In this document: positions 26,112-35,528 of the stretch, piece after piece | Numbering within the stretch: the stretch's first letter is position 1 | Layout of the letters: each line of letters starts with the position of its first letter | Assembly: GCF_003014555.1 (NCBI RefSeq) | Contig: NZ_PYGE01000005.1 | Coordinates: 186,001-250,000, forward strand | DNA length: 64,000 nt | Source: Haloactinopolyspora alba | Lineage (GTDB): Bacteria > Actinomycetota > Actinomycetes > Jiangellales > Jiangellaceae | Direction: 5' to 3' | The notes under the pieces: model-generated | Databases searched by the model: none | What the model was told of the DNA's origin: nothing | The model's input: the letters and a program-made list of their open reading frames with translations, nothing else | Translations under genes and position numbers: made by a program

Positions 26112-27370
26112 GTGGGCGTGCGGCTCGGACCATCCAGGAGGTCGTGGACGCCCATCTGTGCACCGGATGCGGCGCCTGCGCCTACCTCGAGCCGGACGCG
26201 TTGCAGATGGTCGACGTTCCCGACGCCGGACGGCGTCCGCTGCCGATCGTCGGCGTCAACGGGCCGGCGAACGACGTGGTCGACGGCTCGGCGCTGAACG
26301 TGTGCCCGGGGGCGTCGCTACGCCACGACCAGCACGCTCTGGACGACGCTCCGTTCGGCGGCGAGTGGGGACCGGTGCTCGAGCTGTACGAATGCTGGTC
26401 CACCGATCCTGCGGTGCGCCACCGTGGCTCGTCCGGAGGTGTCGTGTCGGCACTGACCGCGCATGCGGTCACGTGCGGAGAGGCGGTGGGCGCGCTGCAG
26501 GTGCAGGCGCGGCCGGACGCGCCGCTGCTGAACGAGACCGTGCTGAACCGGACGTACGACGACATCGTCTCCGCGGCAGGCTCCCGGTACTCGCCGGCCA
26601 GCCCGTGTGAGCGGCTGGACCTGGTGGAGAACGCCGAAGGGCCGTGCGTCGTCGTCGGCAAGCCGTGTGACATCGCGGCGACTGCGCGGGCGGCGCGGCT
26701 GCGGCCGTCGTTGGCGGAGAAGGTCGCCTTCACGGTCGGCATCTTCTGCGCCGGTACGCCGTCCACCCGGGCGACCGAGGAGGCGGTGCGTCGACTCGGC
26801 GCCGAACCGGACGACGTCGAACGGCTGGACTACCGCGGTGACGGCTGGCCGGGCCGGTTCCGGATCCGGACCGCCGACGGGCAGCGCAGCTCGCTCAGCT
26901 ACGAGGATTCGTGGGGAGACACGCTGCAGAAGCATCGGCAGTGGCGTTGCATGATCTGCCCGGATCACACCGGCGAGTTCGCCGATCTGTCCGTCGGTGA
27001 TCCCTGGTACCGACCGGTGCGTGACGATGAACCGGGCCGCTCCCTGGTCGTGGTGCGCACGCCGGCGGGCAGCGCCGTGCTGCAGGCAGCGCTCCGAGAC
27101 GGCGCCGTGGCCGGCGGCCCGATCCCGCTCGACCGATTGCCACAGTCGCAGCCCAACCTGGCCAGCACCCGCGGATCGGTGTGGGCGCGGGTGCTGACGA
27201 TGCGCCTGGCAGGGTTGCGCGCGCCGCGGTACCGCGGCATGCCGGGCATCCGGTCGTGGTCGCGGTTGGGGACGCGGGCGAAGATCTCGTCGGTCGGCGG
27301 GACGCTCAAGCGCATTCGGCGGCGGCGCCTCCGTGAGCCGGAGAGCCGCCACCACCAGGAGGTGCGCTGA
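26108..27370 (+). CDS. Coenzyme F420 hydrogenase beta-subunit (FrhB/FdhB) family protein
   Basis: The 420-residue protein starts with an iron-sulfur motif, CTGCGAC at about residues 17-23, with another Cys in NVCPGAS near 60. The FrhB N- and C-terminal domains follow (HRGSSGGVVSAL, GKPCDIAATARAA, CMICPDHTGEFADLSVGDPW). Such proteins usually act as flavin/Fe-S reductases. Within glycan loci they often sit beside pyruvyl transferases, as here, with an unproven role in redox modification of the polymer. ATGA overlap with the pyruvyl transferase gene. Confidence 0.85.
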   Translation: MSGRAARTIQEVVDAHLCTGCGACAYLEPDALQMVDVPDAGRRPLPIVGVNGPANDVVDGSALNVCPGASLRHDQHALDDAPFGGEWGPVLELYECWSTDPAVRHRGSSGGVVSALTAHAVTCGEAVGALQVQARPDAPLLNETVLNRTYDDIVSAAGSRYSPASPCERLDLVENAEGPCVVVGKPCDIAATARAARLRPSLAEKVAFTVGIFCAGTPSTRATEEAVRRLGAEPDDVERLDYRGDGWPGRFRIRTADGQRSSLSYEDSWGDTLQKHRQWRCMICPDHTGEFADLSVGDPWYRPVRDDEPGRSLVVVRTPAGSAVLQAALRDGAVAGGPIPLDRLPQSQPNLASTRGSVWARVLTMRLAGLRAPRYRGMPGIRSWSRLGTRAKISSVGGTLKRIRRRRLREPESRHHQEVR

Positions 27371-28215
27371 TGGGTGCACGTGCCGACATCATCATGATCA
27401 CCTACCGCAGTGGTGGCTACCTGCATCTCAGCCTGCCGCGGCTGCTGGACACGCTCGGCGATGACGACCGGGTGTGGCTGTGGCACAACGGCGACGACGA
27501 GGAGACGCTGGAGGCGCTGCGCCCGTTCCGCGCCGACCACCGTGTCGCACGGTTCCATCACAGCCGCGAGAACGTCCGCCTGCGCGAGCCCACGAACTGG
27601 CTGTGGGCGGAGTCGAGTGCGCGGTTCGTGTCGAAGGTGGACGACGACTGTCTGGTCACGCCGGGCTGGCTGGACACCTTCGCGGCCGCACATGACGCGA
27701 ACCCGGAGTTCGGCGTCGTCGGCAGCTGGCGGCACCCGGAGGAGGACTTCCTGCCGGACGTCGCGGCGCGCAAGATCCGGACGTTCGACGGCGGACATCA
27801 GCTGATGCGAAACCTCTGGGTGCAGGGCAGTGGCTACCTGCTGCCCCGGTCACGCATAGAGCGGCTCGGTCCGCTGCGCACGGACGAGTCGTTCACCGGG
27901 TACTGCCACCGACTCGCTCGGGACGGTGCGGTCAACGGCTACTACTTCCCGTTCGTCGGTGAGGATCACATGGACGATCCCCGCTCGCCGCACACGTTGA
28001 TCAAGACAGATGCCGACCTCACCGACCGGATGCCGCTGTCGGCGCAGGCGAACGGCGTGCGGACCGTCGACAACTGGCTGGCTCAGTTGCGGCACAGTGC
28101 TCACGTCCTGCAGACCGCTCCGCTGGACCCGCACCACTACCGAGGCTGGCGGCGCAAGATCCGAGGCGGCCGCAACCGGCTCCGGCTGATGACCGGAAGG
28201 CCCGCCACGTGGTGA
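27370..28215 (+). CDS. Glycosyltransferase family 2-like protein
   Basis: The 281-residue protein has a GT-A-type fold: IIMITYRSGGYL at the N-terminus, an Asp-rich SKVDDDCLVTPGWLD near residue 85 as a candidate metal/NDP-sugar site, and an acceptor-side VQGSGYLLP. It is soluble or peripheral and probably adds one sugar on the cytoplasmic face. TGATG overlap with the FrhB-like gene and GTGA overlap with the next GT put it in a four-gene operon. Confidence 0.8.
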   Translation: MGARADIIMITYRSGGYLHLSLPRLLDTLGDDDRVWLWHNGDDEETLEALRPFRADHRVARFHHSRENVRLREPTNWLWAESSARFVSKVDDDCLVTPGWLDTFAAAHDANPEFGVVGSWRHPEEDFLPDVAARKIRTFDGGHQLMRNLWVQGSGYLLPRSRIERLGPLRTDESFTGYCHRLARDGAVNGYYFPFVGEDHMDDPRSPHTLIKTDADLTDRMPLSAQANGVRTVDNWLAQLRHSAHVLQTAPLDPHHYRGWRRKIRGGRNRLRLMTGRPATW

Positions 28216-29189
28216 CCGGTGATGTCCACCGTGGTGACGCCTCTGCTGGTCCGTTGACCGAGCCCGCAGCGGTGCGGGAAGCAGCCGGCGACCCCGATGT
28301 CGTGGTGGTAGCGGTGACACACGACAGCAGTGCCGTGGTGGAGCCGTTCCTGCGCGCTCTGCCGGCCGCATTGGACGGGCTGTCCAGCGCCCACGTCGTG
28401 GTGGTCGACAACGCGTCGAGTGACGGCACCGTGAAGACGGCTCGCTGCCTCGCCCCGTGGGCCACGGTGCTCGACGCCGGCGGAAATCTCGGTTACGGAG
28501 CGGGACTCAACGTCGGCCTACGGCACGCGCTGGGCCGGCGCGGGGTGCTGGTCCTGAACCCGGATGTCGTGCTGGAACCCGGCTCGGTCCGCCGGCTGCT
28601 GGACGCAGCAGAGACCGAAGACGTGGGGATCGCGGTGCCGCGCATCGTCGACACGTCGGGACGGCTGAAGTTCTCGCTGCGTCGGGAGCCGACGCTGCTG
28701 CGTGCCGTCGGTGAGGCGCTGCTCGGCGGGCACCGGGCGGCGAAATACCCGCTGCTCGGTGACATGATCCGCGATCCGGAGTACTACGTCGACGGTGCTA
28801 CCGCCGACTGGGCTACGGGCGCGGCCATGTTCATCTCCACGGCGGCGCTGGACTCGGTCGGTCTGTTGTCCGAGGAGTTCTTCCTCTACTCCGAGGAGAC
28901 CGACTACGCCCTTCGGGCGCGGGACGCCGGCTATCGGCTGCGCTACGTCGAGCGTGCCGTCGCGACTCATCCCGGTGGTGCGATGGAGACATCGCCGTGG
29001 CTGTGGAGCATTCTGGCCGTGAATCGGACGAAGCTGTACCGCAAACGGCACGGACCTGTGTCCAGCGCCGCCTACTGGGCGGTTGTCGTTCTCAACGAGG
29101 CTGTGCGCGCCGCGCTGGGGCGGCCCACGAATCGCGCGGCGTTGAGAGCGTTGCTCCGCGGGCGCGCCCCAGTACCTCCGAGGCGATGA
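28212..29189 (+). CDS. Glycosyltransferase family 2 (rhamnosyltransferase-like)
   Basis: The 325-residue GT-A enzyme has VVAVTHDSSAVVEPFLRAL, VVVDNASSDGTVKTA and NLGYGAGLNVGLRHA. VLNPDVVLEPGSV supplies the DxD-like site, and GAAMFISTAALDSVGLLSEE with FLYSEETDYALR completes the pattern. This is the WbbL-type pattern common in rhamnosyltransferases, and rmlD lies in the same locus, but the donor sugar is inferred. GTG 28212 overlaps the previous stop. It ends 22 bases from the convergent asparagine-synthase-like gene. Confidence 0.88.
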   Translation: MTGDVHRGDASAGPLTEPAAVREAAGDPDVVVVAVTHDSSAVVEPFLRALPAALDGLSSAHVVVVDNASSDGTVKTARCLAPWATVLDAGGNLGYGAGLNVGLRHALGRRGVLVLNPDVVLEPGSVRRLLDAAETEDVGIAVPRIVDTSGRLKFSLRREPTLLRAVGEALLGGHRAAKYPLLGDMIRDPEYYVDGATADWATGAAMFISTAALDSVGLLSEEFFLYSEETDYALRARDAGYRLRYVERAVATHPGGAMETSPWLWSILAVNRTKLYRKRHGPVSSAAYWAVVVLNEAVRAALGRPTNRAALRALLRGRAPVPPRR

Positions 29190-29211
29190 CCCGGTTACCG
29201 GGCAGGGCCGA

Positions 29212-31095
29212 TCAGTGCAACAGTTCCCGCCGCGCCGCGCCGCGCCGCGCGTAGTCCGCCAGCCACGTGTTCGCGGTGGCCACTCGCGCCAGCGCGGAGG
29301 CCGACCCGGTGAACGTTCCGGATCGCAGCGCGGCCACGGCGGCGAACAACTGTTCGTCGTCGAACATCGGATGAGCGCCGGCGTTGGACTCGACCCACGA
29401 CGCCAGGCGTGAGGCGTACGTGGGCCTGGTGCGAACGAGCAGGTCAGCGGGGAAAGCACTCGCGCGGGTCGCCAAGCGGTCCGCCGGGCCCGGGACGTTC
29501 AAGCGAGTGCGGAGCAGCGAAGCTCCTTGCATCGCGGCACGGCGGGCGCCCCGCCGTACGCCGGACACCGGGTGCTCGGCCGTCATCGCCAACCATTGCG
29601 CAAGAAAGGAGGTGTCGCCGGACCAGTAGAGGTGGCTCAGCCTGTCCGGGGGGTTCCCGTCATCGCTGCGCGGAACGTCTGCCGTTTGCGGAAAGACGGT
29701 TCGGTGAATCCGGAGGTACAACCGGCCGTTTCGTCGCTGCGACGGACCGAGGCGGGCCGCATAGCTCAGAAAGCGGCCGTCCATGAACGGCGTTTCGACC
29801 CGGATTCCTCTTCTCCGCATCGCGCTGACGACCATGTTTCCCCAGCGCGTCTGCCGGTTCGTCACCTGCCAATAGGTGATCATGTCCGATCGTCGGGAGA
29901 AGTCCCACGGTTCGAGGGAGGCTCGGATGCTCGCGCGGAGGATCGCATCGATGTCACCGCCGGCCCGATCGGCCAGGTAGGTCTCCGCCTGTGTGACAGC
30001 GCCCGCATACCGACCGTGGACGTGCGCAGCGACATCGTCGAGCGACCGTAGGCCGTGCGCCTTTTCGTCTCCCCAGAGCGGCCCTCCCGCGTGGCCGTTG
30101 ACCACGACGTCAGCGAACTGATGAATGGCGTCGTGAAACCACGAGTCGTAAAGCTCCGACGGCGCGTGAGCGCCATCGAGTCTCTCGGCTCCGGCGGACA
30201 TCTCGGGTAGGATTCGGTCGCCCGTCAGGGGCATGGTGGTGTGCGGCATGCCGAGTCGTTCGGCGATCGCGGTCGCGATCTCGACTTCACGTTGACCGCG
30301 CGTCCCGTAGGTGAAGGTCGACGCCCCCGACCCGAGGGCGGCAAGGGCGCAGGCGATGGCCCTGCTGTCCAGCCCTCCACTGAGGCTCAGGGCGAGCCGA
30401 CCTCCCTCTCGGCGGTCGATGATGTCGCGCATGACGACGTTCCAGGTGTCGCGGAACGTGTCGACCGCGGCGACGTCACTCATCGTCTCGCCCGAGGGAG
30501 CGAAAACGGGCTGCGATCTCACCTCGCCGACCCCGCCCGGCCGCCATGTCAACTCACCACCGGCCGGCAGAATGGAAGCTTTGGCAAGAGTGGTTCGCTG
30601 CCCCAGCGGATGGAGCATCGCCAGATACTCGACCATTCCCTGCATGTCGGGATCGGCCGGTGCACCGAGACTGACAAGTGAGGCCAGATGGGTGGAGACA
30701 CAGAGGTCGTGCGCTCCCGCGAACCAGAAAACCGGAACGACTCCGGCGCCGTCATTTCGGACCGTGATCGTGCCGTCCGGTTCCGCGGCGACGACGACAT
30801 GGCCCGCTTCGGCTCCAACGGCGGCGCTCGGCACCGTGTCCGACACGGCTTTCGACAAGCCAGATTTCGTGAGCGCGACAGCGGCCATGAGATTGTCGCC
30901 GGTGCCGGAAACCACGCCTTCGCCGGCGCCGACGGGTTCGGTGCTCACCAGCGCCGCCGTCGCGTTGGATGTCGAGACGACCTCGTGCGCCATATGTCCG
31001 GGAACCGAGTGAGCTGCGTGCTCGACAACCGTCCGACGTCGTCGAGCCGGGCCCTCCGCAGAGGGCCCGGCGACGACGAGCAATTCCTTCGACAA
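29212..31095 (-). CDS. Asparagine-synthase-related protein lacking the glutaminase Cys
   Basis: The 627-residue protein has the C-terminal ATP-PPi synthetase domain of asparagine synthetase B. LALSLSGGLDSRAIA is at about residues 234-248 (PP-loop), followed by ASTFTYGTRGQREVE and ETPFMDGRFLSYAARLGPS. The N-terminal domain (1-200) looks like a degraded class II amidotransferase, but Met1 is followed by Ser, not the nucleophilic Cys2. Glutamine hydrolysis is therefore unlikely. Related proteins form amides or lactams in antibiotics and lasso peptides, or occur in glycan loci. It is the last gene of a leftward run of surface genes. Confidence 0.82.
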   Translation of the reverse strand: MSKELLVVAGPSAEGPARRRRTVVEHAAHSVPGHMAHEVVSTSNATAALVSTEPVGAGEGVVSGTGDNLMAAVALTKSGLSKAVSDTVPSAAVGAEAGHVVVAAEPDGTITVRNDGAGVVPVFWFAGAHDLCVSTHLASLVSLGAPADPDMQGMVEYLAMLHPLGQRTTLAKASILPAGGELTWRPGGVGEVRSQPVFAPSGETMSDVAAVDTFRDTWNVVMRDIIDRREGGRLALSLSGGLDSRAIACALAALGSGASTFTYGTRGQREVEIATAIAERLGMPHTTMPLTGDRILPEMSAGAERLDGAHAPSELYDSWFHDAIHQFADVVVNGHAGGPLWGDEKAHGLRSLDDVAAHVHGRYAGAVTQAETYLADRAGGDIDAILRASIRASLEPWDFSRRSDMITYWQVTNRQTRWGNMVVSAMRRRGIRVETPFMDGRFLSYAARLGPSQRRNGRLYLRIHRTVFPQTADVPRSDDGNPPDRLSHLYWSGDTSFLAQWLAMTAEHPVSGVRRGARRAAMQGASLLRTRLNVPGPADRLATRASAFPADLLVRTRPTYASRLASWVESNAGAHPMFDDEQLFAAVAALRSGTFTGSASALARVATANTWLADYARRGAARRELLH

Positions 31096-31134
31096 TTGCC
31101 CTCCCCGGCTGGGTGCCGTGGTGGGCGTTTGTCA

Positions 31135-32412
31135 TCAGCCCACCGGCTCACCCGTGTCTGCCCACACGTTACCGGTCCATTGGTTTCCGGAACCGCTTTG
31201 TACGGCGGTAAATGGGCCGTATCGGCCGCACGTGTCGAAGTACTTTCGGCCGAAGCTGTTGTCGATGTACCGGACGTTCGCTGCCGTCGGGAATTCCTTG
31301 GAGCTCACAGATCCGCCGTAGGTGCAGTACGAGCCGGTCGTGTTGAACAGGTTGTCTTGGACCAGGACGTTCTCGACCCGTGCGAAGTCGCCGTACATCA
31401 CCAGCGCTCCCGAGCAGCCGCTTCCGCCACAGTCGATGTTGTTACCGGTGATCACGTGATCGGCGCCGCCGTTCAGGCCAATCGCCGAGCGGTGAGAGTC
31501 GGACCCGGGAAGGGTGTGGTCGGCCAAGATGAAGTTGCCATCGATGGTTGCGCCATCCGTGATCCGCACCGCGCTACCGATGTGGACGACACTCGAGTCG
31601 CGGAGTGTGTACGGGCAGGCTGAGTAGACGCCGATGGTCTCGTCGTCCAGCGTGTCGGTTCCGGTCACTTCGACGTTCTCGATCACGACGTTGGATGGAC
31701 ACGACCCGTCGCTGGCCTCGTCGATGTGCAGGCCGTAGTGCGCGTCCTCGACTGTCAGTCGGACGTTGCGAAGCGTGATGTTGTCGTGCGTGATCGTGAT
31801 GTTGCCCGAGACGTCCAACCCCTCGATGACCTGGCCGTTCTGTGTCGATGAGACAGACCCGCTGGGCTTCAGGGACGACGCCGATACCGTCGGGCCGGTG
31901 GTTTCCCGGGTTGGGAAGCCGTCGGGGTTCTCGGTCGGTGTCGGCTCCGGGCTCGGCGTCCCGGTGGGAGTGTCCTCCGGCGACGGGCTTTCACTCGGCG
32001 ACGGAGACGTGGTCGGGCTCGGTGTCTGGCTCGGCGTCTCGCTCGGCGTCGGTGTGTCGGTTGGCGATGGAGACGCGGTTGGTGATGGAGATGCGGTTGG
32101 TGTCTCTCTGGGGTGGTTACGGTCCGGCCGGTCCGGGCGTTCGGACCGCCAACGGTGCCATCCACCCCACTTTCCTACGTTCTTGAACCGGGGGTGATCG
32201 CCGAAACGGTCACGGCGGTCCTGCTCGACGTTCCGATCGCCGGGGCGGTCGCGGTCACCTTCGGAAGCATGCGCTTCCGTGGAGCTCGGGCCGGCTGGAC
32301 CGGTGTTCGATGCCCATGCGACGCCGCCCGCCAGGACGGCGGCGATGACAGTGGTGATGACGATGAGGAGGCGGTGCGTCTTGCGACCCCTGGGGGCGCC
32401 GTACTTCGGCAT
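31135..32412 (-). CDS. Membrane-anchored or secreted right-handed beta-helix protein
   Basis: The 425-residue protein has a hydrophobic segment at about residues 14-34 (signal or anchor), then a charged stretch. A Pro/Ser/Thr linker (about 103-165, repeats of PSPT) follows, which would span the cell wall. The C-terminal 250 residues are a parallel beta-helix: NITITHDNITLRNVRLTVED, VVIENVEVTG, SAVRITDGATIDGNFILAD, DHVITGNNIDCGG and NVLVQDNLFNT. Six Cys there could form disulfides. The fold suggests a polysaccharide lyase or hydrolase, or a binding protein, but no catalytic set was identified. A paralogue lies immediately upstream. Confidence 0.8.
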   Translation of the reverse strand: MPKYGAPRGRKTHRLLIVITTVIAAVLAGGVAWASNTGPAGPSSTEAHASEGDRDRPGDRNVEQDRRDRFGDHPRFKNVGKWGGWHRWRSERPDRPDRNHPRETPTASPSPTASPSPTDTPTPSETPSQTPSPTTSPSPSESPSPEDTPTGTPSPEPTPTENPDGFPTRETTGPTVSASSLKPSGSVSSTQNGQVIEGLDVSGNITITHDNITLRNVRLTVEDAHYGLHIDEASDGSCPSNVVIENVEVTGTDTLDDETIGVYSACPYTLRDSSVVHIGSAVRITDGATIDGNFILADHTLPGSDSHRSAIGLNGGADHVITGNNIDCGGSGCSGALVMYGDFARVENVLVQDNLFNTTGSYCTYGGSVSSKEFPTAANVRYIDNSFGRKYFDTCGRYGPFTAVQSGSGNQWTGNVWADTGEPVG

Positions 32413-32832
32413 GCTCTGTCCCTGCTGTCGTTGCTTGGTCGGGCTCGAGATCTCGTGACCGGTTCGTTACCGAGGCCCAATGAAACAGACGCCGCTTGGA
32501 CGCGCAAGCCCATGACCTGCTGCAAAGAGATCGGAAAGGTCTGTGCCACTGCGGCGTGTCGTGGGGTGGTTGTGGTTCGGGCATGGCGTATCGGCGCACT
32601 GATCATCATGAAACTGACCAGGGGTGTTGCCGAGATCAACAGGGTCACGGCGCCGTGCGGGCCGAGCCTCGTGATCTTGTCGTTATGTTCGCGCGATCAC
32701 GATCAAAGATCTTCACAAATCGGCGCAATCGTGACGTAGGTCTCCGGCGCCGGCCGGTTGGTCGATCTTCGTGGCCGTCCCGGGTCAAGCCGTGCGACCG
32801 AGTGATGGGCGTGTGCTGCGGGCGAGGCGGTC
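32413..32832. other. 420-base intergenic region between two beta-helix genes
   Basis: No supported coding frame is seen. Read leftward it must carry the promoter of the 32412 gene. The stretch 32690-32740 is less GC-rich and holds GATCACGATCAAAGATC and CATAAC-like words, but no confident -35/-10 pair. No riboswitch or RiPP precursor was recognised. Confidence 0.5.
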
Positions 32833-33882
32833 TCAGATCGGTTCACCTGTGTCGTCCCAGACGTTTCCTTCCCAAACGTTGCCGTTGACCTCGCTCGCGC
32901 CGGCTACCGGCCCGTAGCGACCACAGGTGTCGAAGTGTTTGCGGCCGAAGCGGTTGTCGATGTACCGAACCCCTTCGGCGAGCGGATACTCCTTGGACTC
33001 CAAGGACCCGGCGTAGGTGCAGTACGAGCCCGTGGTGTTGAGCAGGTTGGCTTGCACGAGCACGTTCTCGACCGGACTGAAGGAGCCGTACAGGACCAGA
33101 GCACCTGAGCATCCCGCCCCCACGCATTCGATGGTGTTCCCGACGATGCGGTTGTCGTGGCCACCGTTCGAACCGATCGCCGAGCGGTGCGCCTCCGAAC
33201 CGGATTCGGTGAGGTCAGCGACGATGTAGTTGTGCTCGATGGTTGCGCCGCTCGTGATCCGGATCGCGCTGCCGACGTTCACGATCCGCGAGTCGCGCAG
33301 GACGTACGGACAGGGCGAATACACCGCGATCGCTTCCACGTCGAGTTCGTCCGTGCCGGACACTTCGACGTGGTCGATCAACACGTTCTCCGGGCACGTG
33401 CCGTCGTCCTTCTCGGCCACGTGAATGCCGTAGGTGCCGACCGTTCCATCGAACCGCAGGCGGACGTCCCGTACGGTGACATCATCATTGATGATCTTGA
33501 TTCGCGACGCGACATCGAGCCCCTCGATCTCCTGGCCGTCCTCCTCCGTGACGATCGGCTCGCTCGGACGTAGCGAATCGATCGGTACTCGAGGACCGGT
33601 GCTCGACTTCGTGGGGAAGGAGTCATCGAGATTTTCCTCTGAAGCGCCCGGCTCTTCGATTCCGGATTCGGTGCGGTCCTCGGGTCCGGTTGCGGGTCCG
33701 CTGTCCTGCGCGCCGGCATTCGAACCGTCCGGCTCGTCCAAGACGGCATAGAGTCCGGCGACGACTCCCACCACGAGGCTCGCGGCGAGGACCGTGACCA
33801 GGAGCGAGCGCCGACGTGGATGTAGGGCGGCGCCGCCTGGCTGTTGACCGGCGTCGTGGTTCTGAGCGCTTCGCATGATCAT
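32833..33882 (-). CDS. Membrane-anchored beta-helix protein, paralogue of the 31135 gene
   Basis: The 349-residue protein has a hydrophobic segment at about residues 27-48 (LLVTVLAASLVVGVVAGLYA), a short acidic linker instead of the PSPT-rich one, and a beta-helix from about 115. The two paralogues share FDTCGRYGP, NTTGSYCTY, GCSGALV and HRSAIG at the same relative places, including the Cys residues. They are a duplicated pair with different wall-spanning linkers. The start overlaps the flippase stop by four bases, so it is translated from the surface-gene operon. Confidence 0.8.
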   Translation of the reverse strand: MIMRSAQNHDAGQQPGGAALHPRRRSLLVTVLAASLVVGVVAGLYAVLDEPDGSNAGAQDSGPATGPEDRTESGIEEPGASEENLDDSFPTKSSTGPRVPIDSLRPSEPIVTEEDGQEIEGLDVASRIKIINDDVTVRDVRLRFDGTVGTYGIHVAEKDDGTCPENVLIDHVEVSGTDELDVEAIAVYSPCPYVLRDSRIVNVGSAIRITSGATIEHNYIVADLTESGSEAHRSAIGSNGGHDNRIVGNTIECVGAGCSGALVLYGSFSPVENVLVQANLLNTTGSYCTYAGSLESKEYPLAEGVRYIDNRFGRKHFDTCGRYGPVAGASEVNGNVWEGNVWDDTGEPI

Positions 33883-35513
33883 TCCCTGCTCGTGAAGGCG
33901 CGATCCACCGGCAAACCGGCGAGCCGGTCGGACGCCGGGTTCGCCGCTGGTGGTGGGGCGGCTCGGCGACGGAGGTCAGAGTCCAGGAAGGGTCGTACGG
34001 CACCCCGGACCACCGGGTCGAGCAGCGCCAGGATCGTCGCGGCTACGGTTACGCCGAGCATTCCGGCGACGACCGCCCCGACAAGCGGCGACGTGATCGC
34101 GGACTGGATAGCCCAGGTCGCTGCGCCAGCGGCAACGCCGGCCGCTACGGCAGGGCCGGACGAGCCCAGGATCGTCACAATTCGGACTTCAAACACCCGG
34201 GAGGCAGCGATCATTGTCATCGTCGCTCCCACCGCCGAAGCAGCCGTGATCGCGAGGCACAGAACGAGCAGCTGGCCGTCCGTGCCGTCGACGGGCACCG
34301 TTGCCGCGCCGACCAGGGCCGCGGCTGCCGCACCGGCCCAGATCCACACCAACACGGCGACGGTGCCCGGTCGCCCACGTGCCTGCATCGCCGGACTCAG
34401 GACGAGTGCCAGAGAGTACAGACCTTGGCTGATGGCGAGGACCTGTATGGCGACGGTCGTGCCCTGCCACTCAGGACCCAGGAGCCGTTCGACGACCGGA
34501 GCGATGCCGGCGACGACTCCCAAGGTCGGGAAGGTCAGGGCCGCGACGATCCGTTGCATGCGCAGCAGGCGTTCGGCGAACGCGTCGCGGTCGTCCTGCA
34601 GTGCGGAAAGGCTCGGTAGGGCGACGGCTTGCATGGAGCGAGCGGTGACGTCGACGACCATCTGCGTCAACCGCTGGCCCATCCGGTACAGGCCGACCAC
34701 GATCGGCCCGAACAGCGCACCCGCGAGGATGATGTCGACGCGACCGCCGAGGAACAGGCCGAGACTCGACGTGGACGAACGAGCGGCGTAACTCCAGAGC
34801 TCGCGTGCGGCCTGGCCACTGAACCGCAAGCGCGGCCGCCACGAGGAGACGCCCCACAACACGACCACCGTGGTGGCGTTCATGACGAGTTGCTGGGCGA
34901 CCAGAGCCCACACACCCCAGCCCAGCACCGCGCCGCCGATTCCGGCGGCACCACCGGCGAGCACCGAGGACCACGTTCGGATCGTCAGCTTCTTGAACTC
35001 GAGGCGACGTCGCAGGATCGCTTCGTGGACGACGACCGAAGAGCTCAGCGGCACGCTGAGGGCGAGAACCTGGATCACGAGCGTGAGTTCCGGCAGGTCG
35101 TTCAGCCCGGCCCACAACGGCGCGACGAGCAGACCGACGGACGTGCAGGCGACTCCGGCACCGATCACCAGCCAGAACGCGGTGTCCTTGTGCTCGTCAC
35201 GCAGGGTCTTGCGGGCGATGATCGCCGGCATCATCCCCTGCTGCTGGATCATCTCGATGAAGTTGGTGAAGACCAGCGCCATCGCGATGACGCCGAACGC
35301 CCGCGGTCCCAGCATGGCGGCGAGGACGAGAGACAGGCCGGTGGTCATTGCCAGCTTGCCCAGCGTCATCGCGTAGGACCATACGGTCGCCGACCGAACG
35401 CCGTTCGAGTTGCCGGATCGCGCATGCCGCTTCGACCCTGCGCCGTTGGGCGTCGAAGCCTCCGGCGCGCGACGTTGTGCCGCGTGGCGTCCGGTGGTGA
35501 CGGGTGGCGTCAT
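33879..35513 (-). CDS. Oligosaccharide flippase (Wzx / MATE-like)
   Basis: The 544-residue protein has 12-14 hydrophobic segments from about residue 45 to 490. The N-terminal pair TVWSYAMTLGKLAMTTGLSL and VLAAMLGPRAFGVIAMALVF is typical of the polysaccharide-export MVF/Wzx family. It would move lipid-linked repeat units from the inner to the outer membrane face, completing a Wzx/Wzy system with the polymerase at 22308 and the priming transferase at 7679. Both ends are polar extensions. Confidence 0.88.
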   Translation of the reverse strand: MTPPVTTGRHAAQRRAPEASTPNGAGSKRHARSGNSNGVRSATVWSYAMTLGKLAMTTGLSLVLAAMLGPRAFGVIAMALVFTNFIEMIQQQGMMPAIIARKTLRDEHKDTAFWLVIGAGVACTSVGLLVAPLWAGLNDLPELTLVIQVLALSVPLSSSVVVHEAILRRRLEFKKLTIRTWSSVLAGGAAGIGGAVLGWGVWALVAQQLVMNATTVVVLWGVSSWRPRLRFSGQAARELWSYAARSSTSSLGLFLGGRVDIILAGALFGPIVVGLYRMGQRLTQMVVDVTARSMQAVALPSLSALQDDRDAFAERLLRMQRIVAALTFPTLGVVAGIAPVVERLLGPEWQGTTVAIQVLAISQGLYSLALVLSPAMQARGRPGTVAVLVWIWAGAAAAALVGAATVPVDGTDGQLLVLCLAITAASAVGATMTMIAASRVFEVRIVTILGSSGPAVAAGVAAGAATWAIQSAITSPLVGAVVAGMLGVTVAATILALLDPVVRGAVRPFLDSDLRRRAAPPPAANPASDRLAGLPVDRAFTSRE

Positions 35514-35528
35514 GCCATCACCCGCCGG

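Noticed and set aside
32413-32832. Possible riboswitch or RiPP precursor in the gap between the beta-helix genes
   Set aside because: No ydaO-, cobalamin- or other class-specific motif was seen, and small frames on both strands lack ribosome binding sites or a leader/core pattern.
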